Source of the DNA: Flammeovirgaceae bacterium UBA7330
Lineage (GTDB): Bacteria; Bacteroidota; Bacteroidia; Cytophagales; Cyclobacteriaceae
Assembly (NCBI GenBank): GCA_002471275.1
Contig: DKPQ01000006.1
Location: forward strand, 1 to 64,000
Reading direction: 5' to 3'
DNA: 64,000 nt
Shown here: positions 15,601 to 24,361 of the stretch, in pieces
Numbering within the stretch: the stretch's first letter is position 1
Layout of the letters: each line of letters starts with the position of its first letter
The notes under the pieces: model-generated
Told to the model about the DNA's origin: nothing
Databases searched by the model: none
What the model saw: the letters and a program-made list of their open reading frames with translations, nothing else
Position numbers and translations under genes: made by a program

Positions 15601-16842
15601 TTAATTCTTATTTATATGTTTAACATGTGTGGAAACGCTTACTGGCCGATCATCAGAAATGGTTGCAAACCAGTCTATGGGGCCGTCTTTCAGGGGAATA
15701 CTCACCAAATAATCATCACCATCTTTCACTACCTCCGCTTCCTTCCATGTTCTTTTTGGCCAGGTTGCCTCTGATATACTATAAAATACCTTCGCCTCAT
15801 TTATTACTCCTCCATCTACGTTAAATGAGATCATTAACTTTTCATCCTTAATCTTCTGGCTGACTTTTCCAAACTCCGGAAAGGGTTTCCCAATCCCTTT
15901 GAGGTAATACTCAAAATACAATTCTTCCATGCCTGTCCAGCCTATCTTATCCTTTTCGGATGTTCCTCCTGGCAACTGTATCTTGTGGCTGTCATTGGGT
16001 GAAAAAACATGGTTGACCGGGCCCTTGGACGTCTTAATGGTCTTCATCACTGCGGGAGGATAGAACCAATTGTCATTGGCTGCTGCTGCAATAAAAAATG
16101 GATTTTTAATTCCTTTCGCCCTTCTACCTGCATCCAGATACTTGAGCCAGATTTTACGATCTGCTTCATTCATTTCATTGAGCTGCTTTTGAAAGGTAGA
16201 GCCTTCATCATAAAACCCAGAGCCATATACGGAATAAGAAGCATAGACCTGCTCTCCCATGAAACCACTGACCAGGGTTGTCAGATAGCCCCCCCAGGAG
16301 ATCCCTACAATACCAATCCGTTCACGGATCACATCTGGCTGATCCTGTAATAAATAGAATGCCTGGATCGCTGCCACAGCTCCTTTGAACAGGACACTTG
16401 CACGGACATCCGGCTGGGCAGTGAATCGCTCTTTCCCGTAAGGAATGTCCTTCCATGAACCTGATGAAAACGGTACTTTTTCCGGGTTTGCGATTCCCGG
16501 CTCATCGATAGACAGGGCCACGTATCCTTTGGCCGCCCAGGCTTTCACCTTATCGATTTCGGCATTCCCACCACCTCCGTGCAGCACCAATAAACCCGGA
16601 TACTTCCCGGGCTTTTTGGGTCTGGCCACCACTGCAAAGATCATTGTGCTATCTGTAGCATCACGAGCATCTACATTTGAGAAGAAAACCAGCTTATCTA
16701 ACCGGATATGATCCTCTACCTCTGAATCCAGCTGCCTGACTATGACAGGGCTGGCATTGTTTAAATATGGTTTAAAAGGATCCTGTGCCTCCGCTGACAG
16801 CGCTAAAAGGCACAGGATAAACAAGCAAAATATGGTCTTCAA
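15601..16842 (-). CDS. secreted alpha/beta hydrolase (acetyl xylan esterase/dienelactone hydrolase type)
   Basis: The 413-residue protein has a signal peptide (LFILCLLALSAEAQ). An N-terminal beta segment leads into the hydrolase fold: VLHGGGGNAEI (oxyanion region), VGISWGGYLTT (nucleophile Ser), AAANDNWFYPP (acid) and SPNDSHKIQLPG (His). A C-terminal beta-sandwich (about 320-410) carries WPKRTWKEAEVV. It resembles CE7/CE1-like secreted esterases of Bacteroidota. It lies 12 bp downstream of the fucosidase gene and 8 bp before the SGNH gene, so it is co-expressed with them. The exact acyl group removed is unknown. Confidence 0.85.
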   Translation of the reverse strand: MKTIFCLFILCLLALSAEAQDPFKPYLNNASPVIVRQLDSEVEDHIRLDKLVFFSNVDARDATDSTMIFAVVARPKKPGKYPGLLVLHGGGGNAEIDKVKAWAAKGYVALSIDEPGIANPEKVPFSSGSWKDIPYGKERFTAQPDVRASVLFKGAVAAIQAFYLLQDQPDVIRERIGIVGISWGGYLTTLVSGFMGEQVYASYSVYGSGFYDEGSTFQKQLNEMNEADRKIWLKYLDAGRRAKGIKNPFFIAAAANDNWFYPPAVMKTIKTSKGPVNHVFSPNDSHKIQLPGGTSEKDKIGWTGMEELYFEYYLKGIGKPFPEFGKVSQKIKDEKLMISFNVDGGVINEAKVFYSISEATWPKRTWKEAEVVKDGDDYLVSIPLKDGPIDWFATISDDRPVSVSTHVKHINKN

Positions 16843-16854
16843 TATCTTCTGTTG

Positions 16855-18258
16855 TTAACTCGAGATTCCAAACTTAAATGCCCAGGCATATTGCCCTTTA
16901 GGCTTGTTCTGTAATGACGGGGGAACTGAAATCACAAAGCCGGTTCCATTCTTTTCCCATTGTAGCGGCTTGTTGTGACCAAGCAAATAGACATTTGATC
17001 CTGGCTTTGGCTGCATTGAGGAAATGAATATTTTGGCGGGTATCGTCTTCTCATTCTCTTCAGGCAGATAAAAAGCATAGACGTTCTCATCCTTCTGAGT
17101 AAAAACCAGCTTTGTCTCATGAAAAGGAGCTACTGGTTTAGTACCATATATGCCCTCACCATTCACCTGGATCCAGTCACCGATCTCTTTCAGTCTTTGA
17201 TACGCGGCGGAATGAAAATCTCCATCTGGTCCGGGCCCCACATTCAACAGAAAGTTGCCTCCACGTGATACAATCTGCACAAGCTTCTGGACCAGGTCGT
17301 AGGTGGTTTTAAATTGATCATCTGATTTGTAGGACCACTTTTCCCCCATAGTCATACAGGTTTCCCAGGGGTAATCAAGTGCATGGTCAGGGATGCTTTG
17401 CTCAGGTGTCCGGTAGTTTTCATAGATCGTATTGGTATGACGTGCCACCATCATGGTACCCGGTTGATTGGCACGTATCATCTTTTCAAACCTTGGCCAG
17501 TCAACAGTCTTCTCCCGGGATGCTGTGCAAAGGTCAAACCACAACATGCCCAGCTTACCATAATCTCCATTCACCAGTTCTTCCAATTGGTTGTAGATAA
17601 AATCATTGAACCGCTCCCATTTCTCCGGATACTTTTCCGGCGAATAATTGATGTGCCGATCAAAGGGTGGGAAATAGTCCCACCAGAAATCATCATGATG
17701 CCAATCCGAAATGGAATAATAGGCTCCCGTCATGAAATCCCGCTTTTTGAATGCTTCAAAAATTTCCTTGGTCACATTGGCTTTTGGGTTGCTGCTGAAG
17801 GGGGTTTTTTCACTGGTGATTTTATAGTCTGACTGTTGTGTATCAAACATATTGAAGCCGTCGTGGTGTTTGGTGGTAAACACCACGTATTTCATTCCGG
17901 CATATTCAGCGGCCTTGGCCCACTTATCCGGATTGAACTTGACTGGATTGAAAGTAGTCTGAAGATTCTCATAGGCCTTTACATACTCAAAATAACTCAG
18001 GCTATCCGGTCTGACCGAAGTGAAATTCCGGTCCTCAGGACATAATGACCAGGATTCTACAATGCCCCACTGACTGTAAGTACCCCAGTGCATAAAAAGA
18101 CCGAATTTCAGGTCCTGCCACTCCCCAAGAGTTGCCATAACCTCTTTTTGCTCCGGATATTGATAGGGTGGACGATTGCCGTGCTGAGCCAACAGTTGAG
18201 TATGGATACCTGCTAATAAAAGGACAAAGAGAAAAAATAAATGATGAATGCTTTTCAT
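16855..18258 (-). CDS. GH29 alpha-L-fucosidase
   Basis: The 467-residue retaining fucosidase removes terminal alpha-L-fucose. Family signatures: KFGLFMHWGTYSQWGIVESW near residue 51, VVFTTKHHDGFNMFD near 126, YYSISDWHHDDFW near 180, and LGMLWFDL with the probable nucleophile Asp242. It also shows LLNVGPGPDGDF near 340 and a small C-terminal beta-sandwich. Signal peptide ends LLAQ. It is the clearest indication of the sugar targeted by locus 1. The gene lies 27 bp from the SASA esterase gene, which may need to act first on acetylated fucose. Full-length for the family. Confidence 0.95.
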   Translation of the reverse strand: MKSIHHLFFLFVLLLAGIHTQLLAQHGNRPPYQYPEQKEVMATLGEWQDLKFGLFMHWGTYSQWGIVESWSLCPEDRNFTSVRPDSLSYFEYVKAYENLQTTFNPVKFNPDKWAKAAEYAGMKYVVFTTKHHDGFNMFDTQQSDYKITSEKTPFSSNPKANVTKEIFEAFKKRDFMTGAYYSISDWHHDDFWWDYFPPFDRHINYSPEKYPEKWERFNDFIYNQLEELVNGDYGKLGMLWFDLCTASREKTVDWPRFEKMIRANQPGTMMVARHTNTIYENYRTPEQSIPDHALDYPWETCMTMGEKWSYKSDDQFKTTYDLVQKLVQIVSRGGNFLLNVGPGPDGDFHSAAYQRLKEIGDWIQVNGEGIYGTKPVAPFHETKLVFTQKDENVYAFYLPEENEKTIPAKIFISSMQPKPGSNVYLLGHNKPLQWEKNGTGFVISVPPSLQNKPKGQYAWAFKFGISS

Positions 18259-18285
18259 TTTGGGTTATGAAACTTTAGAAATTAA

Positions 18286-20208
18286 TTACTGTTGATCTGT
18301 GCGAAAGGGATTGGCAGGAAGTCCTTCCTTGTTGTACAGGTTTAAATCATCGGGATTGTTAGCCCATCCGTATCGAACATGCACAGGACTTTTAACCCCC
18401 GGACTGTAAACAATAACCTGATTGTCTTCCAGATAAGCTTTTGCCCATTTAAAGACTCCATCAGACCCTGCAATGGAGAATCCATTGACGTAGCCATACT
18501 TGTCTTTCACCATCAATCCGGAACCTATGTGGTCGAATGAAATTTTTATCTGGCTTCCATCCACTTCCATCGACTTAAATAGTGGCCCACTATGAACCAC
18601 GTCTTTGCCATAGCTCACCTTCAACGCATTTAATGCCAGTCTAGAACCAACATCCTGCTTATTCCTCGGGTGTATATCATTGGCCTCGCCTATATCAATG
18701 GCAGAAGCCATCCCTGTATTGGGCAGGCTCAGTGTCATGGTCTGAGCTTCACGCAATTCTGCCCATTCACTTTCGGCTGGTACGTCGACGGGCTGCTGAA
18801 AATTGGCCAGCTGGACCCAGAGAAACGAAAAGTCCCCCAGGCCCCAGTGTGTACGCCAGTCCTTGATCAGGTTGGGGAATATCCTTTGATACTGTTTTCC
18901 TCTGGACGCATTGCTCTCCCCCTGGTACCATATGGCTCCTTTGATCCCATATCCTACAATGGGATTGATCATTCCATTGAACAGCAGTGTGGGATAAGCA
19001 TTGGGACCTATGGATATACTTCTCGTATTGACCTCGGATATCTTGAATTTCCATGTTTTGTCAAGTACTATTTTCTCTCCGCCCACTTTGAGATAAAACT
19101 CGTCTCCATCACCGACCATACCGCCACCTCCACCGGTATCGTGCACCCTGACCGCAATGACATTTTCTCCTTCTCTAAGTACAGAAGCCGGGATATTGTA
19201 GTTGCGATAGTCACTATAAGAATTTGATTTCCCAACCTCAACCCCATTGACCCAGCAGATGTCCATATCATCAATCCTGGATAAATAAAGTAGTGCATCA
19301 TCCAATGTCTGTTCTTTAGTCAGCTGTATGGATTGCCGATACCATCCAATGCCATCCACATTAGGGTACTTTACTTCCCACCTGCCCGGTGCATTAATGG
19401 TTTCCCATTTCGAATCATTGAAATTTAACTGGTTGTATCCTTCGTTAACCCCTTCATCCTTTACAGGAAACTCACCGAGCATTTCACTGATCTCCTTCTT
19501 TTTGACGCTGACGTAATCTCCAAAATCAATGGTCTTGAGCTCCTCCCATTGGTCGGAAAAATCCGTGTCTTCTCTGATGGTTTCTGAGCTGATCCAGGTT
19601 TCTGCGACGGTCCCTCCCCATGAGCTGTTGATCAACCCAACAGCTACATTGAGGTCTTTGTGCAGTTTTCTCCCGAAAAAATACCCCACTGCTGAAAAAC
19701 GTCCCACAGTCTCAGGAGAACAGGTTACCCATTCACCTCCCTCAAGATCCTCAAGAGGTTGGGCGGATATCTTGTTTGGCACAGTAAATAGTCTAATGTT
19801 TGGGAAGTTAGCATTGGAAATCTCTTCATCGGCATTATTGCTACTCGCTACGGTCCATCCCATGTTTGACTGGCCCGAACAAACCCACACCTCTCCAATC
19901 ATCACATTTTCATAAACCAGAGTATTTTTTCCAGAGATCGTCAGTTTATATGGGCCACCATAATCCATTTCCGGCAGTCTGACAATCCACTTACCATCCT
20001 TACCGGCTTTGGTTTTTACTATTTTCCCATTGAGCTCAACAGCAATCGCTTCCCTTTTGTCTGCCCAACCCCAGATGCGGTTCTCAATCCCTTGCTGAAG
20101 CACCATGTTGGATGTGAATATTTGTGCTGGTTTTACATCTGCCTCAGTCCTGAATAGTACCAGGACTAAAAAAGCGAACGTTAGCACCTTAAATCTCATA
20201 AATCTCAT
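18286..20208 (-). CDS. SASA-type (sialate O-acetylesterase-like, CE20-like) esterase
   Basis: The 640-residue enzyme begins with a signal peptide and an N-terminal beta domain (QIFTSNMVLQQG, WGWADKREAIAV) usual for this class. The active-site motifs are VWVCSGQSNMGW (nucleophile Ser), GAIWYQGESNA and NDIHPRNKQDVG (Asp/His). A jelly-roll domain with LLYLSRIDDMDICWVNG and GENVIAVRVHDTGGGGG is inserted between the Ser and the QGES block, as in long family members. Despite the sialate name, many relatives deacetylate plant or algal glycans. No sialidase or sialic-acid catabolic gene is present, so I favour an acetyl esterase on the fucosylated glycan. Confidence 0.92.
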   Translation of the reverse strand: MRFMRFKVLTFAFLVLVLFRTEADVKPAQIFTSNMVLQQGIENRIWGWADKREAIAVELNGKIVKTKAGKDGKWIVRLPEMDYGGPYKLTISGKNTLVYENVMIGEVWVCSGQSNMGWTVASSNNADEEISNANFPNIRLFTVPNKISAQPLEDLEGGEWVTCSPETVGRFSAVGYFFGRKLHKDLNVAVGLINSSWGGTVAETWISSETIREDTDFSDQWEELKTIDFGDYVSVKKKEISEMLGEFPVKDEGVNEGYNQLNFNDSKWETINAPGRWEVKYPNVDGIGWYRQSIQLTKEQTLDDALLYLSRIDDMDICWVNGVEVGKSNSYSDYRNYNIPASVLREGENVIAVRVHDTGGGGGMVGDGDEFYLKVGGEKIVLDKTWKFKISEVNTRSISIGPNAYPTLLFNGMINPIVGYGIKGAIWYQGESNASRGKQYQRIFPNLIKDWRTHWGLGDFSFLWVQLANFQQPVDVPAESEWAELREAQTMTLSLPNTGMASAIDIGEANDIHPRNKQDVGSRLALNALKVSYGKDVVHSGPLFKSMEVDGSQIKISFDHIGSGLMVKDKYGYVNGFSIAGSDGVFKWAKAYLEDNQVIVYSPGVKSPVHVRYGWANNPDDLNLYNKEGLPANPFRTDQQ

Positions 20209-20253
20209 TTTTATAATACTATTAGAGTTTTGTGTTCATAAAACAGATTCTGA

Positions 20254-22401
20254 CTACGGCAAGGAAAAAGCTATGTATCGATCACTTCTTACTGTGCCCA
20301 TCCTGCCTCCCCCACAGGCAATCACCAGGAATTGTTTTCCATTGACCATGTATGTGGAGGGAGTGGCATAACCTGCTGCTGGTAATTTATATTTCCAAAC
20401 CTCATCACCGGATTCCTGATCAAAGGCTCTTAAATACTCGTCTTTTGTTGCGGCGATAAATACAAGTCCACCTGAGGTCACAACAGGTCCTCCAAGATTC
20501 TCTGTTCCTGTTTTTGGTATCCCTTTGGCTGTCAGCACATCCAACTCTCCCAGCGGAACCTGCCAAAGGATCTCGCCTTTATTTAAGTCAATGGCAGACA
20601 ATTGCCCCCAGGGAGGATCAATGACCGGATTGTCATAACAATCAACAAATCGATTATACCCTGTGAAGTTATAGCGTGAAAGCACCTTATCATTTTCGCT
20701 CACCTGATGGATGTCATCACTTGCTGATTCTTGCCCGAGTAAATAATTACTCACTGCCTCTCGCTGCTCCTCAGAAAGATGCGAAAAGGTAGGCATCATG
20801 TTTCTACCCAGAATCAAAAGAGAATCAAGTTGATTCCTATTCATCTTGCTATTCAAGTCCACAATAGGGGGAATGTTACCTTTTCCATCCATATCGGTTC
20901 CGTGACAAGAAACGCAGTAAGTCTGATAAATTCTGGCTCCTGCGGATAGCCCCTGATTTTTCAATTCATTGGTCTCTTTCATGTATAGCACATTAGGCAT
21001 TTCATTGCTATTGATATACATGATGCCTTTCGTGGGGTCCACCGCTGCTCCACCCCACTCAGCACCTCCGGTAAATCCTGGAAAGACCAACGTACCCTCT
21101 TTGGTTGGTGGAGAATAGAGGTGATCTTTTCTGGCTCTTCTCCAGATATCCACCAGGCTGTCTTTGGATGCCGGGTCCAAATTGCCAATCTCATGTTCCT
21201 GAAAGGACATCCTTGTAAATGGAGGTGGTTTGACAGGAATCGGCTGTGTAGGCCATATTTTTTCTCCATTAAGTTCAGTATCTACCGGTACGGGTTGTTC
21301 TACAATTGGAAAAACCGGTCTACCGGTATGCCGATCAAAAACATAGATGTACCCGTGCTTTGTGACTTGCGCAACAGCTTCTACCAGACTTCCATTTCTG
21401 TTTAATGTGATCAGGTTGGGCGGCGCAGGCAAATCTCTGTCCCACAAATCATGGTGAACAATCTGATAATGCCAGATCCGCTCCCCGGTATTGGCCTTTA
21501 GCGCTATCAGGCTATTGGCAAAAAGATTTGCCCCTGAGCGATTGCCCCCATAAAAATCGAAAGTTGCTGAACCTGTGGGCACATAAACTATTCCACTCGC
21601 GGTATCTAAGCTGAGTCCTGACCAGGCATTGGCACCTCCAATGTACTTCCAGGCATCTTCCGGCCAAGTATGATATCCATATTCTCCTGGTCGGGGGATC
21701 GTGTGAAATGACCAGGCTAATTCACCGGTATGGATATTATAAGCCTGAATATCTCCGGGAGGCGATCCAAGACTTTCACCCACCTGGCACCCAAGAATAT
21801 AGAGATCATTATAAATCACTCCCGGGGAAGAAGCCCTTAGATTGAATTTTTTTCCGATTTCCTCCAGGGTGAGTTTTAACGTTATTCTCCCTTTGTTCCC
21901 AAATGAAACTAAAGGTTTACCGGTATTGGCATCTAATGCCAGCAATTCGCTGCCAGCAGTATAGTAAATTCTTTTATCTGATCCTTGAGCGTAGTATGTA
22001 AGCCCTCTTGAAATTTGTCTTCTTGGTTTTTTGTTCCCTGCCTGATAATCATAATTCCATTGCTCCTCTCCTGTCTCAGCATCCAGGGCAAATATTTTAA
22101 GGGTTGCTGATGCACCGTATAAAACTCCGTCAATGATCAGGGAGTTGTGCTCCAGAATACCCATGCGAGAAGAGTCACTTTTTTCAGCATGATATTCCCA
22201 TACGGGTCTTAACGACTCAACATTGTACTTATTGATTTGATCCAGGGGTGCGTAATGATTCCTATCTGATCCACCCAGGTAGGCACTCCAATTATAGGTA
22301 TCCACACGCTTCGTTTCTTCTGAGGAGCAAGAGCTAAATAGCATGGCAATTATACCAACGGCAATAACTGGCTCTTTGAGCACTTTTAAAAGCGGGTTCA
22401 C
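20254..22401 (-). CDS. PQQ-dependent dehydrogenase with inserted cytochrome c domain (lipoprotein)
   Basis: The 715-residue quinoprotein is of the membrane glucose/alcohol dehydrogenase type. The lipobox is AMLFSSCSSEE. The eight-bladed PQQ propeller shows the repeat motifs NYDYQAGNKK, NTGKPLVSFG, NTGERIWHYQI and ESGDEVWKYKL, and the YNWSAYLGGSDRNHYAPLDQI entry. A class I cytochrome c (CVSCH near residue 495, with axial Met in GRNMMPTF) is inserted before the last blades. It would oxidise a sugar or alcohol in the periplasm and pass electrons to the respiratory chain. Position directly after susD, inside a glycan locus, suggests the substrate is a released monosaccharide or oligosaccharide. 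No PQQ biosynthesis genes are in the window. Confidence 0.93.
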   Translation of the reverse strand: MNPLLKVLKEPVIAVGIIAMLFSSCSSEETKRVDTYNWSAYLGGSDRNHYAPLDQINKYNVESLRPVWEYHAEKSDSSRMGILEHNSLIIDGVLYGASATLKIFALDAETGEEQWNYDYQAGNKKPRRQISRGLTYYAQGSDKRIYYTAGSELLALDANTGKPLVSFGNKGRITLKLTLEEIGKKFNLRASSPGVIYNDLYILGCQVGESLGSPPGDIQAYNIHTGELAWSFHTIPRPGEYGYHTWPEDAWKYIGGANAWSGLSLDTASGIVYVPTGSATFDFYGGNRSGANLFANSLIALKANTGERIWHYQIVHHDLWDRDLPAPPNLITLNRNGSLVEAVAQVTKHGYIYVFDRHTGRPVFPIVEQPVPVDTELNGEKIWPTQPIPVKPPPFTRMSFQEHEIGNLDPASKDSLVDIWRRARKDHLYSPPTKEGTLVFPGFTGGAEWGGAAVDPTKGIMYINSNEMPNVLYMKETNELKNQGLSAGARIYQTYCVSCHGTDMDGKGNIPPIVDLNSKMNRNQLDSLLILGRNMMPTFSHLSEEQREAVSNYLLGQESASDDIHQVSENDKVLSRYNFTGYNRFVDCYDNPVIDPPWGQLSAIDLNKGEILWQVPLGELDVLTAKGIPKTGTENLGGPVVTSGGLVFIAATKDEYLRAFDQESGDEVWKYKLPAAGYATPSTYMVNGKQFLVIACGGGRMGTVRSDRYIAFSLP

Positions 22402-22487
22402 TGGGTTAAATTAATGATGCATGCATTACAATGATGGCTTCCTGAAAGCCTTCATTCTTACTTTTAAATATATTAAACAGTTAGCTG

Positions 22488-22530
22488 GATAAAAAACAAT
22501 GAAGGGCTAGTCCATTAAAGACCAGCCCGT
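22488..22530 (-). terminator. terminator-like hairpin after susD of locus 1
   Basis: On the minus strand GGGCTGGTC (22528-22520) and GACTAGCCC (22512-22504) form a 9-bp stem with one wobble, and a T-run (complement of 22490-22495) follows 8 bases later. This would end or attenuate transcription after susC/susD before the enzyme genes, a common expression step-down in such loci. Confidence 0.55.
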
Positions 22531-22549
22531 CCATTGTCATCATTCTGGG

Positions 22550-24325
22550 TTAGTAACCTGGATTTTGCTTCATTCCGTCATGGGTGTTTGATTCAAACTC
22601 CAATGGAGGAATAGGCATGGTATAATGCTCATCACGCCAAACAATTTGGCGACCCGCTGCTACTGACTCAAAGTAAGCAGATTCTTCATCACCAAGTCTT
22701 AGCCTACGTATATCTTCCCACCATTTAGCCTCACCAAAAAATTCAGCCCATCTCTCGTAGAGAAGCGGATTGTTAGCCAGGTGATCTCCTGCCGGTGCTT
22801 TAGTTGCGGCGGTCAAACTCGCATAGTCCACTGGTGATGGAGAATCAGGATCGTATCCATAAGCTCTTCTGTGAACTTTATTGATATACTCTAATGCCAG
22901 GGTAGGATTTGTATCCTGAATCACTTCAGCATACATCAGATAGATATCCGGCAGCCTAATGAAATAGAAATTGGCTCCGGCTACAGCCCTGGTTTCCCAG
23001 ATGGTACCTCCTAAAAATTGATTTTTCCTTAGTGGCCATCCGTAAAAAGTATTAGGATCGAGTCCGGTAGTAGGAGATAATTCCCACCACTTACCAAATT
23101 CTGCCTGTGCTACCGGACGCTCCACGCCTGCTACTTTTACCGTATCAAAAAACGGCTGTAAAGTGGATACATAAAGTCGAGGATCCGGACCATCCGCCTG
23201 CATACCCATATTGGTTCTTCGATCCATCTGCTGAGTCACATAGCTATCCGTCAGTTTCCATTCTCCAGCTACTTCTTCCATCTGTGTAAGTGGAGCAGGG
23301 TCGTTATAGCCAAATCGAGCAATGTTTTTATCATGCGTATACTGGTTGCTATAACCCATCGCACTTCGCTCATTATTTTCAGCAATGTAGAATGGTGTGT
23401 AAAGAATGGTGACTGAAGATCCGGTATTCTGTACTCTTGAACCATTGTTATTGGTTTTCTCAGGCTCTGCCCGGTTACCAACCTCATAAAAAGATTCTGA
23501 ATTGTACTCATATTGCGTATCTCCATTAAACATGTTGTAGTAATGGTCAAATGAGACCAGTGACTTACCACTGTTGTTGATACAGTCTTCCAGATAGATC
23601 TGAGCACTATCATATTTCTCAGCGAAAAGATACACTTTGGCTAAAGCAGCTTTCGCAGACCATTCTGTAGCCCGATGATTATCTGTTTGGCCATCCAGTA
23701 ATGTGGAAGCATTCTTAAAATCCTCAATCATGGCCTGATAGGTCTCCATGGTAGTAGCTCTGGGAACAGACATATTTTCCAGTCCAACAGGTACTTCTGT
23801 GATCACTGGCACACCCATACCATCCAGGTTCGGCTGACCATAGAACACTTGCAGGTGCCATAGATAGAAGCCTCGCATAAAAAGCACTTCTCCCTCATAC
23901 TGATCCAGACGATCAAGCTCGGATTCAGGAGCTAGACTGCGATAATTCCTGATGCCTTCCAACGCACTGTTAGAGTAATATATTCCCCGATAGAGATCCC
24001 TCCATTCGTTTACTAATTTGGAATCCCCTAATTCGGCCATCCCGATACTCATGCCAATCCAGCTCTCTGTTCCTCTCCATTGGAAATCTACCGTATGGTC
24101 AAAGCAATAAATGCCATACCCATGCCAATAATGCCCCAGGAAACCCCAATCATGCTGTACTCCATAAGTAGAGGCAACCAAAAGGTCTACATGCTCTAAG
24201 GTAGTAGGAAAAGAACCTGCCGATATGGATGAATTGTCATCCAGTTCCAGGTAATCCTGACATCCGAAAGTGATACCTGAGATCAATATCCCCAGCATCC
24301 AATATCTTATATTAAAATATTTCAT
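22550..24325 (-). CDS. susD: SusD-like outer-membrane glycan-binding lipoprotein
   Basis: The 591-residue RagB/SusD-family protein acts as the surface lid of the SusC transporter. The lipobox is GITFGCQDYLE. N-terminal tetratricopeptide-like helices (LYRGIYYSNSALEGIRNY, EVLFMRGFYLWHLQVFYGQP, ATEWSAKAALAKVYLFAEKY) precede the C-terminal segment with IRLPDIYLMYAEVIQD, LLYERWAEFFGEAKWWEDIRR and the terminal LEFESNTHDGMKQNPGY. All are family hallmarks. It lies 36 bp after susC, and a terminator-like hairpin follows it. Ligand specificity cannot be read from sequence. Confidence 0.97.
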   Translation of the reverse strand: MKYFNIRYWMLGILISGITFGCQDYLELDDNSSISAGSFPTTLEHVDLLVASTYGVQHDWGFLGHYWHGYGIYCFDHTVDFQWRGTESWIGMSIGMAELGDSKLVNEWRDLYRGIYYSNSALEGIRNYRSLAPESELDRLDQYEGEVLFMRGFYLWHLQVFYGQPNLDGMGVPVITEVPVGLENMSVPRATTMETYQAMIEDFKNASTLLDGQTDNHRATEWSAKAALAKVYLFAEKYDSAQIYLEDCINNSGKSLVSFDHYYNMFNGDTQYEYNSESFYEVGNRAEPEKTNNNGSRVQNTGSSVTILYTPFYIAENNERSAMGYSNQYTHDKNIARFGYNDPAPLTQMEEVAGEWKLTDSYVTQQMDRRTNMGMQADGPDPRLYVSTLQPFFDTVKVAGVERPVAQAEFGKWWELSPTTGLDPNTFYGWPLRKNQFLGGTIWETRAVAGANFYFIRLPDIYLMYAEVIQDTNPTLALEYINKVHRRAYGYDPDSPSPVDYASLTAATKAPAGDHLANNPLLYERWAEFFGEAKWWEDIRRLRLGDEESAYFESVAAGRQIVWRDEHYTMPIPPLEFESNTHDGMKQNPGY

Positions 24326-24361
24326 ATCTCGTAATTCAATAATTATAATTTCATTTAATAC

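Noticed and set aside
18670..19227. 185-codon plus-strand ORF
   Set aside because: Antisense shadow of the SASA esterase gene.
18286..20208. Sialic acid degradation
   Set aside because: The SASA name suggests it, but no sialidase, sialate lyase or transporter gene is present; a general glycan acetylesterase fits better.
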